A stretch of 64,000 nucleotides of DNA, from positions 2,492,501 through 2,556,500 of the forward strand of contig NZ_LR699166.1 in the NCBI RefSeq assembly GCF_902459525.1, read 5' to 3'. Positions 1-8,985 of this stretch are shown one piece after another (position 1 is the first letter of the stretch; every line of letters starts with the position of its first letter). The position numbers and the translations under genes are program-made. Origin of the DNA: Sideroxydans sp. CL21 (lineage in GTDB: Bacteria; Pseudomonadota; Gammaproteobacteria; Burkholderiales; Gallionellaceae). Under the pieces are notes generated by a model, which did no database searches, was not told the DNA's origin, and saw only the letters and a program-made list of their open reading frames with translations.

Positions 1-34
1 CCACAAACCACTCCGAAACGAATCAATCACTTAC

Positions 35-787
35 CTACTGACCTGCGCGGCAGATCCCCAAAAACTCTTCGGCGACCAATGCTGCTCCACCGATCAATCC
101 GCCATCTATATCTGCCATGGCAAACAACGCCGGCGCATTAGCCGCCTTGACGCTACCGCCGTACAGTATAACCAATCCTTCAGCCACATGCGCATCATGT
201 CCGGCAACACGCTGACGAATGAAGGCATGCACAGCCTGCGCTTGTTCCTGCGATGCCGTCTTTCCGGTACCAATCGCCCACACCGGCTCGTACGCTACAA
301 CCGCCTTGCCAAAAGCCTGCACTCCGACCAATGCAATCACCGCATCCAACTGTTCAGCGACAACTGATTCTGTCTCGCCACCCTCGCGCTGTTCCAGTGT
401 TTCGCCCATGCAAAGTATGGGAATCAGGCCTGCGCTTTGCGCTGCCGCGAACTTTTCCGCCACCAGTCGACTAGTCTCGCCGTAAATGTTGCGTCGCTCT
501 GAATGCCCTACTATTACATAAGTGCATCCAAAATCCGCGAGCATGGAAGCGGACACTTCGCCGGTAAATGCGCCCTTTTCGAGTTGGTGCACATCTTGCG
601 CACCCCACTTCACCGCCGAAGCAGCCAATTCCTGCTTAAGTTGCGCCAGATAGGGGAAAGGAGCGCAGACCGCAATATCCACACGTGACAATTGTACGGC
701 ACCGCTCTTGATGGCGGACAGCAGCGACTCGTTCTGAGCCAGTGACCCATGCATTTTCCAATTTCCAACAACCAGTTTACGACGCAT
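35..787 (-). CDS. tpiA: triosephosphate isomerase
   Basis: TpiA interconverts dihydroxyacetone phosphate and glyceraldehyde 3-phosphate in cytosolic glycolysis/gluconeogenesis. The 250-residue protein opens with the family start RRKLVVGNWKMHG, holds the catalytic histidine in IVGHSERR and the glutamate in VAYEPVWAIGTGK, and ends with the phosphate-binding LYGGSV. An ATG 21 codons further upstream is open, but the family always starts close to NWKM, so the start at 787 was chosen. In many proteobacteria secG follows directly; here that position lies left of the window. Divergent from pstS. Confidence 0.97.
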   Translation of the reverse strand: MRRKLVVGNWKMHGSLAQNESLLSAIKSGAVQLSRVDIAVCAPFPYLAQLKQELAASAVKWGAQDVHQLEKGAFTGEVSASMLADFGCTYVIVGHSERRNIYGETSRLVAEKFAAAQSAGLIPILCMGETLEQREGGETESVVAEQLDAVIALVGVQAFGKAVVAYEPVWAIGTGKTASQEQAQAVHAFIRQRVAGHDAHVAEGLVILYGGSVKAANAPALFAMADIDGGLIGGAALVAEEFLGICRAGQ

Positions 788-910
788 CAGGATCAATTTC
801 CGCCTTTGACTGAAGGCGGCGATAGTACCGATGAAAACAAAAATGGTCAATCCAAGCGCATCCCAACCGCCAAAACCCGCATATCCTCCTCCAGCATCAA
901 CCCCTCGCTG

Positions 911-943
911 ATTGTTACACTGTGTAATAATTGTGTAACAAAC
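911..943 (+). promoter_or_regulatory. operator-like inverted/direct repeat upstream of pstS (candidate Pho box)
   Basis: A perfect 9-bp inverted repeat, TTGTTACAC (912-920) and GTGTAACAA (933-941), encloses 12 bases. The same stretch reads as 11-bp spaced direct repeats GTGTAAT (922-928) and GTGTAAC (933-939), which is the period of PhoB boxes. The bases differ from the classic CTGTCAT, so PhoB is an inference from the position in front of the pst operon; another dimeric regulator could fit the palindrome equally well. Confidence 0.45.
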
Positions 944-1015
944 TCACCTTAAGATGCATCCCGCTACAAACAACAAGCGCAACGAGTAATCCTTATAATT
1001 GGGAGAAAAACTGAA

Positions 1016-2062
1016 ATGAGCAAACTGAACCGTCTTCTAAGCAGCATCGGGCTGTCCGCTGCATTGCTGTCTGCTGGTGCGGCTTACGCTGGCGACATCA
1101 CTGGCGCGGGCGCCACTTTCCCCTACCCGATCTACGCCAAATGGGCTGAAGCCTACAAGGCTCAAACCGACGTGGGCATGAACTATCAGTCTATCGGTTC
1201 CGGTGGCGGCATCAAGCAGATCCAAGCCAAGACAGTGGACTTTGGCGCAACCGATGCGCCGTTAAATGAAACTGAATTGGCTGCTTCCGGTTTGACCCAG
1301 TTCCCCGCCGTGATGGGTGGCGTGGTGCCAGTCGTCAACATCAATGGTATCGAGGCAGGCAAGCTGAAACTGGACGGTAAAGTATTGGCCGATATCTTCC
1401 AGGGCAAGATCACAAAATGGAGTGATCCGCGCATTGCAGCAGATAACGCAGGTATTGCCTTGCCGAATGAGGACATCACCGTGGTACACCGTGCCGATGG
1501 TTCCGGCACCACTTTCATCTTCACCACTTACCTTTCGCAAGTCAGTGCAGACTGGAATAAAAGCATAGGTGCGGATAAAGCTGTGGCATGGCCTGTTGGT
1601 ACCGGCGGCAAGGGCAACGAAGGCGTCGCTTCTTACGTCCAGCGCATCAAGAATTCCATCGGTTATGTGGAATACGCCTACGCCCTGCAAAACAAGATGG
1701 CCTTTACGCAAATGAAGAACCGCGATGGCCAGTTTGTCAAACCCGACGACAGCAGCTTCAAAGCCGCTGCAGCCAATGCAAAGTGGGATGCCAACAAAGG
1801 TTTCTATGAAATCCTGACCAACGAACCGGGCAAGGACAGCTGGCCCATCACTGGCGCCACCTTCATCCTCGTCTACAAGACTGCGGAAAAAGCAGACAAT
1901 GCCAAGGAAGTGCTGAAGTTCTTCGATTGGGCATTTACCAACGGCGACAAGCTGGCTTCGGATCTGGACTACGTACCGCTCCCGGCCAATCTGAAAAAGA
2001 TGATCCGCGATGCATGGAAAGCTCAAATCAAGGATGCTTCAGGCAAAGCACTGTGGAAGTAA
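1016..2062 (+). CDS. pstS: phosphate ABC transporter substrate-binding protein
   Basis: PstS captures inorganic phosphate in the periplasm and delivers it to PstCAB. The 348-residue precursor has a Sec signal peptide (about residues 1-25, cleavage after AGAAYA) and typical PstS motifs: GAGATFPYPIYAKW at the mature N-terminus, GATDAPL, the phosphate-binding HRADGSGTT and NGVASY-like NEGVASYV. A GGGAG ribosome site lies just before the ATG. It is first in pstSCAB and is followed by a strong hairpin, which would give PstS in excess over the membrane subunits. Confidence 0.97.
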   Translation: MSKLNRLLSSIGLSAALLSAGAAYAGDITGAGATFPYPIYAKWAEAYKAQTDVGMNYQSIGSGGGIKQIQAKTVDFGATDAPLNETELAASGLTQFPAVMGGVVPVVNINGIEAGKLKLDGKVLADIFQGKITKWSDPRIAADNAGIALPNEDITVVHRADGSGTTFIFTTYLSQVSADWNKSIGADKAVAWPVGTGGKGNEGVASYVQRIKNSIGYVEYAYALQNKMAFTQMKNRDGQFVKPDDSSFKAAAANAKWDANKGFYEILTNEPGKDSWPITGATFILVYKTAEKADNAKEVLKFFDWAFTNGDKLASDLDYVPLPANLKKMIRDAWKAQIKDASGKALWK

Positions 2063-2081
2063 GCAATACGTTCTAAGTTAT

Positions 2082-2115
2082 AATTGCGGGGGCTCTAAAC
2101 GCCCCCGCAATTTTT
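2082..2115 (+). terminator. hairpin with T tract between pstS and pstC
   Basis: A 12-bp perfect stem, AATTGCGGGGGC (2082-2093) pairing with GCCCCCGCAATT (2101-2112), closes a 7-base loop and is followed by Ts. It sits inside the operon, so it likely acts as a partial terminator or as an mRNA 3'-end stabiliser that raises pstS relative to pstCAB. Confidence 0.8.
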
Positions 2116-2136
2116 CAAACTCCTGAAAATCGAATT

Positions 2137-3099
2137 ATGCCGACGTTCCTACAAGAAGCGCGCCTTAAACAACAAGTCGTGCAAGACATGTTGTTCCGCA
2201 ATCTGACACGTCTCGCAGCATTCGCCGTATTGGCCCTGCTTGCAGCGATCATCGCTTCGCTGGTCGTGGGCAGCATGCCTGCCATTCACGCCTTTGGCTT
2301 TGGATTTCTGACCAGTTCCGTGTGGGACCCGGTCAAAGACGAATATGGGGCCCTGATTCCCATCGTCGGTACTCTGGTTACTTCGGGCATCGCGCTGTTG
2401 ATCGCTATCCCTGTCAGTTTCGGCATTGCCATCTTTTTGACTGAACTCTCGCCAAACTGGCTGCGCCGTCCGCTGGGCATCGCTGTCGAATTGCTGGCCG
2501 GCATTCCCAGCATCATCTACGGCATGTGGGGACTGTTTGTCTTTGCCCCTTTGTTTGGCGATTACGTTGAACCGTGGATCAACAACCATATCGGAAAAAT
2601 GCCTTTTATCGGGCCATTTTTCTCCGGCCCGCCCATGGGCATCGGCATGCTCACTGCCGGCATCATTCTGGCAATCATGGTTATCCCTTTTATCGCTTCG
2701 GTGATGCGCGACGTGTTTGATGTCGTACCCGCCATGCTCAAGGAATCCGCCTATGGTCTGGGCTCAACGACATGGGAAGTAATGTGGAATGTGGTGCTGC
2801 CATATACCAGGATAGGTGTGGTTGGCGGCATCATGCTCGGCCTCGGACGTGCGCTGGGCGAAACGATGGCCGTCACTTTCGTCATCGGCAACGCAAACCA
2901 GCTGAACAAATCCTTGTTCATGCCGGGCAATAGCATCGCATCGGCCCTGGCCAACGAATTCAACGAAGCCGTGGGAACACTATATACCTCTTCCCTCATC
3001 GAGCTCGGTCTGATCCTGTTCTTCATTACATTTATCGTCCTTTCGCTCGCTCGCCTCCTGCTGGTCAAGATGGCGCAACGCGAAGGACACGGAGCCTGA
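2137..3099 (+). CDS. pstC: phosphate ABC transporter permease PstC
   Basis: PstC is one of the two inner-membrane permeases of the high-affinity phosphate transporter. The 320-residue protein has about six membrane segments, the first near residues 25-48, and the permease EAA-type loop [21 protein letters not shown] followed by [16 protein letters not shown]. It begins about 25 bases after the intra-operon hairpin and its stop is one base before the pstA start, so pstCAB are probably translationally coupled. Confidence 0.96.
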   Translation: MPTFLQEARLKQQVVQDMLFRNLTRLAAFAVLALLAAIIASLVVGSMPAIHAFGFGFLTSSVWDPVKDEYGALIPIVGTLVTSGIALLIAIPVSFGIAIFLTELSPNWLRRPLGIAVELLAGIPSIIYGMWGLFVFAPLFGDYVEPWINNHIGKMPFIGPFFSGPPMGIGMLTAGIILAIMVIPFIASVMRDVFDVVPAMLKESAYGLGSTTWEVMWNVVLPYTRIGVVGGIMLGLGRALGETMAVTFVIGNANQLNKSLFMPGNSIASALANEFNEAVGTLYTSSLIELGLILFFITFIVLSLARLLLVKMAQREGHGA

Positions 3100-3100
3100 C

Positions 3101-3946
3101 ATGTCGTATCTATACGCCCGTCGTCGCTTAATCAACATGGTCAGCCTGAGCATTTCGGTGTTCACCATGCTGTTCGGGCTGTTCTGGCTGGGCTGGATAT
3201 TGTGGACGCTGCTGGTAAATGGTTTGCCCGGCCTCAGCCTGCATGTATTCACGCAGAGCACGCCGCCACCGGGCAGCAATGGCGGACTGATAAACGCCAT
3301 CGTCGGCAGCCTCATGATGGTCACTGTCGGAGTCCTGATAGGCACCCCGATAGGCATTCTTGCCGGCACCTACCTTGCAGAATTCGGCCAGCGCGGCTGG
3401 CTCGCTCCACTCACCCGCTTCATCAACGACATCCTGCTATCCGCACCCTCCATTGTCATCGGCATCTTTGTGTATGCGGTCTATGTTGCCAAGGTCGGGC
3501 ATTTCGCCGGCTGGGGTGGTGCATTCGCGCTCGCCATTCTGGTTATTCCGGTTGTCCTTCGTACTACCGAGAACATGCTGCGCCTCGTCCCCAACAGCCT
3601 GCGCGAAGCGGCGGCGGCACTGGGCGCACCACAATGGAAAGTGATCAGCTTCGTCACCCTGCGTGCCGCACGCGCCGGAATATTGACCGGCATACTGCTT
3701 GCCGTCGCGCGCATCAGCGGCGAAACGGCACCACTGTTGTTCACCGCGCTCAACAACCAGTTCTGGTCTAGCGACATGAACAAGCCATTATCCAATCTGC
3801 CTGTGGTCATCTTCCAATTCGCGATGAGCCCATACGAAGACTGGCAAAAACTCGCCTGGGCCGGTGCATTGATCATCACCCTGAGCGTACTCACCCTGAA
3901 CATTCTGGCGCGGGTATTGTTCCGCCAGAAAGCGAATTCCCAATGA
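3101..3946 (+). CDS. pstA: phosphate ABC transporter permease PstA
   Basis: PstA pairs with PstC to form the phosphate channel. The protein has 281 residues and six predicted membrane helices, with the EAA loop around [18 protein letters not shown] and the conserved [14 protein letters not shown] that follows. Its stop overlaps the pstB start as ATGA. Confidence 0.96.
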   Translation: MSYLYARRRLINMVSLSISVFTMLFGLFWLGWILWTLLVNGLPGLSLHVFTQSTPPPGSNGGLINAIVGSLMMVTVGVLIGTPIGILAGTYLAEFGQRGWLAPLTRFINDILLSAPSIVIGIFVYAVYVAKVGHFAGWGGAFALAILVIPVVLRTTENMLRLVPNSLREAAAALGAPQWKVISFVTLRAARAGILTGILLAVARISGETAPLLFTALNNQFWSSDMNKPLSNLPVVIFQFAMSPYEDWQKLAWAGALIITLSVLTLNILARVLFRQKANSQ

Positions 3947-4734
3947 GGATCGAAGAAATGACAGCCGAGCAAATCATCTCCGCGCCAAAAGTGATCGTGC
4001 GCGACCTGAACTTTTATTACGGGGCCGATCGCGCGCTGAAAGACATCAATCTGGTCATTCCGGAAAAAATGGTCACCGCCTTCATCGGCCCCTCCGGCTG
4101 CGGCAAATCCACCCTGCTGCGCACTTTCAATCGGATGTATGAGCTATATCCCAAGCAGCGCGCCACAGGAGAAATACTGCTGGATGGAGAGAACCTGCTG
4201 GACAAAAAGCAGGACCTCAACACCCTGCGCGCCAAGATCGGCATGGTGTTCCAGAAACCCACCCCGTTCCCGATGTCCATCTACGACAACATCACCTTCG
4301 GCGTGAAGCTGTATGAGAGACTCAGCAGCCACGAAATGGATGACCGCGTGGAATGGGCGTTGAAAAAAGCCGCACTGTGGAATGAAGTCAAAGACAAGCT
4401 GAACCAGAGCGGCACCGGTCTCTCCGGCGGCCAGCAACAGCGCCTGTGCATCGCCCGCGCCATCGCCGTCAAACCGCAAGTGTTGCTGCTGGACGAACCC
4501 ACCTCGGCGCTCGACCCGATCTCTACCGCGCACATCGAGAAGTTGATCGATGAACTGAAGAAAGACTTCACCATCGTCATCGTCACCCACAACATGCAAC
4601 AGGCCGCTCGCGTTTCGGACTTTACGGCTTATATGTATCTGGGAGATCTCATCGAGTTTGGGGATACCAGTACGGTATTTACCAATCCCAAACGGAAAGA
4701 GACGGAAGATTATATTACTGGGCGTTTCGGCTAA
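3943..4734 (+). CDS. pstB: phosphate ABC transporter ATP-binding protein
   Basis: PstB hydrolyses ATP on the cytoplasmic face to drive phosphate import. In 263 residues it shows Walker [10 protein letters not shown], the Q-loop region [11 protein letters not shown], the signature LSGGQQQR, Walker B VLLLDEP and the switch histidine in VTHNM. The start overlaps the pstA stop (ATGA). No phoU, phoB or phoR follows, although these genes usually sit after pstB in betaproteobacteria; a hairpin and then the accessory island come next. Confidence 0.97.
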   Translation: MRIEEMTAEQIISAPKVIVRDLNFYYGADRALKDINLVIPEKMVTAFIGPSGCGKSTLLRTFNRMYELYPKQRATGEILLDGENLLDKKQDLNTLRAKIGMVFQKPTPFPMSIYDNITFGVKLYERLSSHEMDDRVEWALKKAALWNEVKDKLNQSGTGLSGGQQQRLCIARAIAVKPQVLLLDEPTSALDPISTAHIEKLIDELKKDFTIVIVTHNMQQAARVSDFTAYMYLGDLIEFGDTSTVFTNPKRKETEDYITGRFG

Positions 4735-4759
4735 TCATTCCATTCCATTTGTCCTGATA

Positions 4760-4784
4760 ACCAGCAACTTTGCTGGTGTCTTTT
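4760..4784 (+). terminator. probable terminator of the pst operon
   Basis: A 7-bp stem ACCAGCA (4760-4766) / TGCTGGT (4771-4777) with a 4-base loop is followed by GTCTTTT. It lies 25 bases after the pstB stop. Confidence 0.6.
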
Positions 4785-5456
4785 GGCAGCCAGGTCGAAT
4801 GGCTAGTATTCACATCGGTGCCGCGCGCAGCCGGTGTATCAAAGGATGGACGAAGCCCTCTGGTTTTCTAATTCAAAACCAACACCGTCGGGGTAATGGC
4901 GTTTGATGTGCATTTAATATAATCAGCTCCTTACAACACCAGCGCTGTTTTATAGGGAGCTACAGGAAGCAATAAGTTTCGTAAACCTAGTTTCGATTAG
5001 CTCATAACAGGTACACGCTTGAATCTCTTCCAAGGGCACCAACTATGGAAAAAGAACCAAAATCAGATTGTCTTTAAAGCTTCGACACTCGCAAAATCTC
5101 TTTAAGACCCATATTATTTTTCAACGAGGCAGTTGCATCCAAAAATCGATTTAAAGCCCGATTACAGAAATGCTTCCTATACACAACGTGTAGTGATGAC
5201 CGCTGTCCGGTGTAAGCTAACTTTGGGCGCTAGCTTTAGTTGGGGCGGTGTTTCGGCGATAGACCTGAATTGGAAGTTAAGGCCGTATCCTCCGACCGCC
5301 TCCTTTTCGGCCATAGCGGTCGTTCTGATTATCCCAATTTTGGGTCCGCTTCTAAAGCTATAGCGGAAGTTATAATCTCTCCGGGTGCGACCAAAGATGC
5401 AAATCTGGGCAGTGGCTCATGCCAACTAATATTCAGATATTGTGAAGGGTAAACTA
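4785..5456. other. gene-free left border of the accessory island
   Basis: No convincing coding sequence, tRNA or insertion-sequence end is visible. Base composition becomes more AT-rich to the right. The stretch around 5200-5370 contains GC-rich degenerate text with CGGCCATAGCGGTCGTT (5308-5324), close to CGGCCATTGCGGACATT at 7901-7917 in another spacer of the island. It may be decayed sequence or an old insertion border. Confidence 0.5.
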
Positions 5457-5708
5457 TCACCATTTAACAGTAATATGGAATTTATCGCAGGATACGGTAA
5501 ATCCCTGCGCGCGTAGAATACGAAGAATGTCTTCCACAAATTCTTCAGTACCGACCGTCCATCCTGCGTTGTTTTTTCCATGTTCAGCCGCGTCGCGAAT
5601 TTTCTTCTCAGCCTCTTCAAGAAAAGGATTGAGTCGGAGTAGGCGTGGGTCGGCTTGCCGCATTTTTTCGTCGGTTGTTATTTTTAGAGCTTCTTCCTTG
5701 GAAATCAT
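5457..5708 (-). CDS. small hypothetical protein next to the HNH/ATPase pair
   Basis: An 83-residue acidic, helix-prone protein of unknown function with no membrane segment. It starts MISKEEALKITTDEKM and ends in a short beta-like stretch, GFTVSCDKFHITVKW. The start has a GGGGCG ribosome-site candidate seven bases upstream. Only 24 bases separate it from the HNH gene upstream on the same strand, so it is probably the third gene of that transcription unit. I do not recognise the family. It could be an accessory of the Septu-like system or an unrelated passenger. Confidence 0.6.
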   Translation of the reverse strand: MISKEEALKITTDEKMRQADPRLLRLNPFLEEAEKKIRDAAEHGKNNAGWTVGTEEFVEDILRILRAQGFTVSCDKFHITVKW

Positions 5709-5732
5709 AGTCGCCCCGTCTTGGATATTGTT

Positions 5733-6314
5733 CTAGTCGGCATTTGCTTTTAGAAGTGCCTTAACAATCATGGAATATTCCTTGTCTGGTCCCGCTTCAA
5801 GATTGATCTGAGCCAAGGCCGCAACTTTAAGAACATCGACATGGGTTCTGTATGCCGCATTTAGAGCCACGAGAACCTCTTTTACGCGTGTATATCTTCT
5901 CTCAAGCAATTCGGGGCGATTCAGGTCAATTTCTTGTATTGTAATCTCACCCCGAGCGCTTCCATTCCGTTGTACAACCACCGCTCCTAATGCCATCAAG
6001 TGATCCTTTGGATCCTCCGCGTAGGGATCTATGAATGGAGCATCCGGGAAAAATTTGTCAGTCTTTATATTGTTGCATTTTCCGCATACAAGCCCAAGAT
6101 TTGACCATTCATATGCTAGTTCTGGAAATTTGTCGTCGGCTTTAGGCTTGATGTGCTCAACATCACCGAAGTCAATGTGCGTTATCTTGCTTTCGCAGTA
6201 CATGCACTTGTCACTGGATGCATTTTTCAAGGCCAATTTATTGTCTGAGTGTTTATAGTTACCTGCCGCCAATGCCGCAGGATTAGGGCAAGCTGGTCTT
6301 GATAGTTTAATCAT
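5733..6314 (-). CDS. ptuB: HNH endonuclease, PtuB-like (Septu-type antiphage system)
   Basis: A 193-residue HNH nuclease. The zinc/active-site region is clear: C37-x2-C40, VEHIKPK with H54, N72 in SNLGLVCGKC with C77 and C80, then N81 and N82. This matches the PtuB architecture, a compact HNH protein encoded immediately after a PtuA-type ATPase. The start overlaps the ATPase stop as ATGA. In Septu systems PtuA and PtuB form a complex that cuts nucleic acid on phage infection; that role is inferred from family and neighbourhood. The sequence is visibly AT-richer than the core genes. Confidence 0.82.
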   Translation of the reverse strand: MIKLSRPACPNPAALAAGNYKHSDNKLALKNASSDKCMYCESKITHIDFGDVEHIKPKADDKFPELAYEWSNLGLVCGKCNNIKTDKFFPDAPFIDPYAEDPKDHLMALGAVVVQRNGSARGEITIQEIDLNRPELLERRYTRVKEVLVALNAAYRTHVDVLKVAALAQINLEAGPDKEYSMIVKALLKANAD

Positions 6315-7552
6315 TTACGTGATTCCAAAAGCGTCGACATACTGGTCAGAAGTAATTTTTCCATACCAATAGCTTTGAGGTCCCTGCGAAGGTCTTCGAA
6401 ATAGTTTTCCGTGATAGGCTTGGATGCGTATTCATTCGTTATTTTACGCAAATGCTCTTCTACCCACACAGGCATCGTGAACGATACGCCCAAGACTTCA
6501 TCTAATATCTCAGTGGCAGTTTTAGGCTCTCCTTGAAAATCAAGTCCAACTGATTCTATCTTACCGACAGCATTGTGTTTAAGCGCATAGACAGCAGAAC
6601 CTTTAACAGAGCCAACAATTAGTGGGCTATGGGTTGACACAATAAATCTAGCGCTAGGGAATGCATCAATAAGATCTTGTAGCAGGCGACGTTGAAGAGA
6701 CGGGTGTAAATGATTTTCTATCTCGTCAATCAGGACAGTAAATTCGCCATTTTCTTTGGTCGAGAACATATAGATTTGCCATGCAATATCTATTAGTGAA
6801 CTTATTCCACCAGAACAGGTTTCAAGAATAAATTGGTCGTTGCTGTTGTTACATACGAAAACGATCTCCATATTTCTGATTTCAATTTTTTGAAAGCCTA
6901 GCGTAGTCGGTAGTATTTTCCTTAATACTTGCTCAAACCCCTCAAAATGTCGCACCTGTTCAGCATCTGGGGGCATAACATCAACGCCACCTCGCTTAAC
7001 ACCATATCCGTGAATCATCCAACCAATGAGCGTATTTTTTATGTAAAAGCTACTTGGCTGGTCATTGCTGCCAAAATATCTATTCCGATTTGTGTTGGAT
7101 ACCTCATGGAATGCGTTTGTGCGATCTTTCTTTATCGTTGGAATACTCGTAACTTGTTGGTATCGAAATACTGATCGGTGTGATGGTATGAAAAAACACT
7201 TGACTCCTTGTTGACCAGATATTTGTATTGAATATGTTGCTGCGTCATTTTGCGGGATTGTTAGAGGTGCGCTGTGATCATTTGAGTACAGAATTCTGCC
7301 TATGACACTCTCCTTATTTGTGTCTTCCCCCATAAAGAAGCGCTGCACATACTTAATAACGCCAGTGAGTTTTTCTGCTCGAGGTGTGGCAAGGAGAGGC
7401 TGCTCCCAACCAAAATGTTTTGCCAAGATATTCAAAATAGTTGTTTTGCCGCATCCGTTCGCACCAGTTAATATCGTGAGGCGATCATGAAAATGAATGG
7501 AAATCTTTTCGAATTGTTGCCACTTACTAATCTCGATATTTTTAAAGTGCAT
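6311..7552 (-). CDS. ptuA: AAA/ABC-type ATPase, PtuA-like (Septu-type antiphage system)
   Basis: A 413-residue SMC/RecF-like ATPase of the AAA_15/AAA_21 kind. It has Walker A GANGCGKTT (residues 30-38), an ABC signature ETCSGGISSL near 246, Walker B with the catalytic glutamate in VLIDEIENHLHP (273-284) and the H-loop VSTHSP (about 305-310). MHFKNIEISKW is the expected N-terminus, so 7552 was chosen; an ATG at 7594 in the same frame is possible, and neither has a strong ribosome site. It overlaps the HNH gene by four bases. No reverse transcriptase is present, so this is not a retron-linked copy. Confidence 0.82.
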   Translation of the reverse strand: MHFKNIEISKWQQFEKISIHFHDRLTILTGANGCGKTTILNILAKHFGWEQPLLATPRAEKLTGVIKYVQRFFMGEDTNKESVIGRILYSNDHSAPLTIPQNDAATYSIQISGQQGVKCFFIPSHRSVFRYQQVTSIPTIKKDRTNAFHEVSNTNRNRYFGSNDQPSSFYIKNTLIGWMIHGYGVKRGGVDVMPPDAEQVRHFEGFEQVLRKILPTTLGFQKIEIRNMEIVFVCNNSNDQFILETCSGGISSLIDIAWQIYMFSTKENGEFTVLIDEIENHLHPSLQRRLLQDLIDAFPSARFIVSTHSPLIVGSVKGSAVYALKHNAVGKIESVGLDFQGEPKTATEILDEVLGVSFTMPVWVEEHLRKITNEYASKPITENYFEDLRRDLKAIGMEKLLLTSMSTLLESRK

Positions 7553-7594
7553 TGTTTTAGCAACCCAAATGATGTGGAAAATCGAAATTACCAT

Positions 7595-7982
7595 CCCCCG
7601 TTCATAAAGCTTTGGGGGGCTTAAATAATGTAGTATTAGGAATCTATCAGTATTTCTCCTTGGCTTCCATAAGAAACAATATATACCGCTTCTGAAGAAG
7701 ACGGCTCATGAGTCCTTTGGGCCGCTTATGACTTGGAGACGAGATGCCAGTCGCAGCTCAGCTGCTGATAACTGATCGCAGGCGATTTAATTGAGCCCTT
7801 TGTATGGCTCGCCCAAAGAGACTAGAACTTCCGCAATTGATACAACAGCAGACGAAGATCCAGGCAACCGAAGCGGCGACTTAGGCCGAGGTCCAGTCAT
7901 CGGCCATTGCGGACATTTGCGATCGCAGCTTCCAAAGACGGTTCACCCTTCAAAAGCGGCCATTTCGGTGCAGACATGGAAT
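7595..7982. other. gene-free spacer inside the accessory island
   Basis: No coding sequence is supported on either strand. The stretch carries decayed-looking GC-rich text, including CGGCCATTGCGGACATT (7901-7917), nearly the same as a motif at 5308-5324. The ptuA promoter should lie at the left end of this spacer, read on the minus strand. Confidence 0.45.
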
Positions 7983-8792
7983 TTAGCAGCAGGCCTTAGA
8001 GGCGTCAGCTTCAAGGTTATTCAGCATTCGCGACAATTCATCAAGACTTTGCGCTACCGGTGGCATTCTTATAATAGTTGGTTCCTCGTCTGGGAAGTCT
8101 TGCCGCGGGAAAATCGTTCTGTCATTGTTATGCAACCAGAAGCGGTCACGCTCAATGCGGTGTAAATGTATATGGGATGAAATGCCTTCTACCGGATGAT
8201 CTTCAATTATTTGGGATATCACTATGTTCATAGCTGAGCCCCACCCACCCGTGTTTCCGACCTCTGCTTGCATGAGTCCGCTGTTTATTCCCATTGCATG
8301 AGTTATGCCTTCGGCATAGGTTCCTACCATGGACCCACTACCTATACTGACTGCAGTATTGCCGCCTCGAAAGACTTGCGGTTCAAATGTTGGCCAGGAA
8401 AACTTGCAGACATAAATCATTGCCCTGCCTGGTATTACGTCCTCGGCCGGATCGGGGCCAACAATAATGAATTGCGATCCATGCTCCTGCAGCTCAGGCG
8501 AAAACGACTCGAATACGCTCTTTGCGATCGGTGCCCAGTTTTCGGCAACATAAGGTGGATGCCATGCTGAATTCGGGGGAGCGCCATGCGGAAGGCGTAG
8601 AAATTCGCTAATGCTTCTGAGTAACGCGAAGCCGATTTGAACAGAGCCGGCAAACCCCCCAACTAATGAAGGCCCGACGGGATAAGCCTTTCGCAATATA
8701 TCAAACCGTCTGTTTTCGACGGTGACTTGAATGTCAGAAACCATTATTCCGTAGCCGCCCAGCACAAATGAAGATCCGATTACCCATGTCAT
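7983..8792 (-). CDS. stand-alone proteasome/HslV-like Ntn-hydrolase
   Basis: A 269-residue protein whose first 55 residues align by eye with proteasome beta subunits and HslV. After removal of Met1 the N-terminus is threonine (T2), the usual nucleophile. D20 in VSDIQVT and K35 in RKAYPV take the places of the catalytic Asp17 and Lys33, and GGFAGS (45-50) matches the conserved glycine loop. The start is well supported by AAGGGTGG at the right distance, which puts Thr exactly at position 2. The rest is longer than HslV and not recognised. No HslU, Mpa/ARC or Clp-type partner is encoded nearby. It sits between the Septu-like genes and a divergent TIR-like gene, so a protease-type effector or a self-processing enzyme is plausible. 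Confidence 0.7.
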   Translation of the reverse strand: MTWVIGSSFVLGGYGIMVSDIQVTVENRRFDILRKAYPVGPSLVGGFAGSVQIGFALLRSISEFLRLPHGAPPNSAWHPPYVAENWAPIAKSVFESFSPELQEHGSQFIIVGPDPAEDVIPGRAMIYVCKFSWPTFEPQVFRGGNTAVSIGSGSMVGTYAEGITHAMGINSGLMQAEVGNTGGWGSAMNIVISQIIEDHPVEGISSHIHLHRIERDRFWLHNNDRTIFPRQDFPDEEPTIIRMPPVAQSLDELSRMLNNLEADASKACC

Positions 8793-8942
8793 GAAAATCC
8801 ACCCTTCTGTAGTCTATATGTCAGCCATAGCTGGCATTTCTCGGTGACCTGAAATTCTTCGACTATTCATACATAGCAAACCTTACATAACGTTGGTTGC
8901 GTCCGCTATTGCCGTTAATTATTCTGCGGACTGGCCAGCCCG

Positions 8943-8948
8943 TATAAT
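8943..8948 (+). promoter_or_regulatory. -10 element for the TIR-like gene
   Basis: A perfect TATAAT lies 37 bases before the chosen TTG start. The -35 region is poor. Transcription from here would begin near 8955, downstream of an alternative TTG at 8893, and so supports the start at 8986. Confidence 0.5.
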
Positions 8949-8985
8949 AGCTGTTCTGTGGTGTGCAATTAATGGAGGACACAGT

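Noticed and set aside
6311-7552. Retron of the Eco7 type (PtuAB effector)
   Set aside because: No reverse transcriptase and no msr/msd-like inverted repeat lie near the ATPase/HNH pair.
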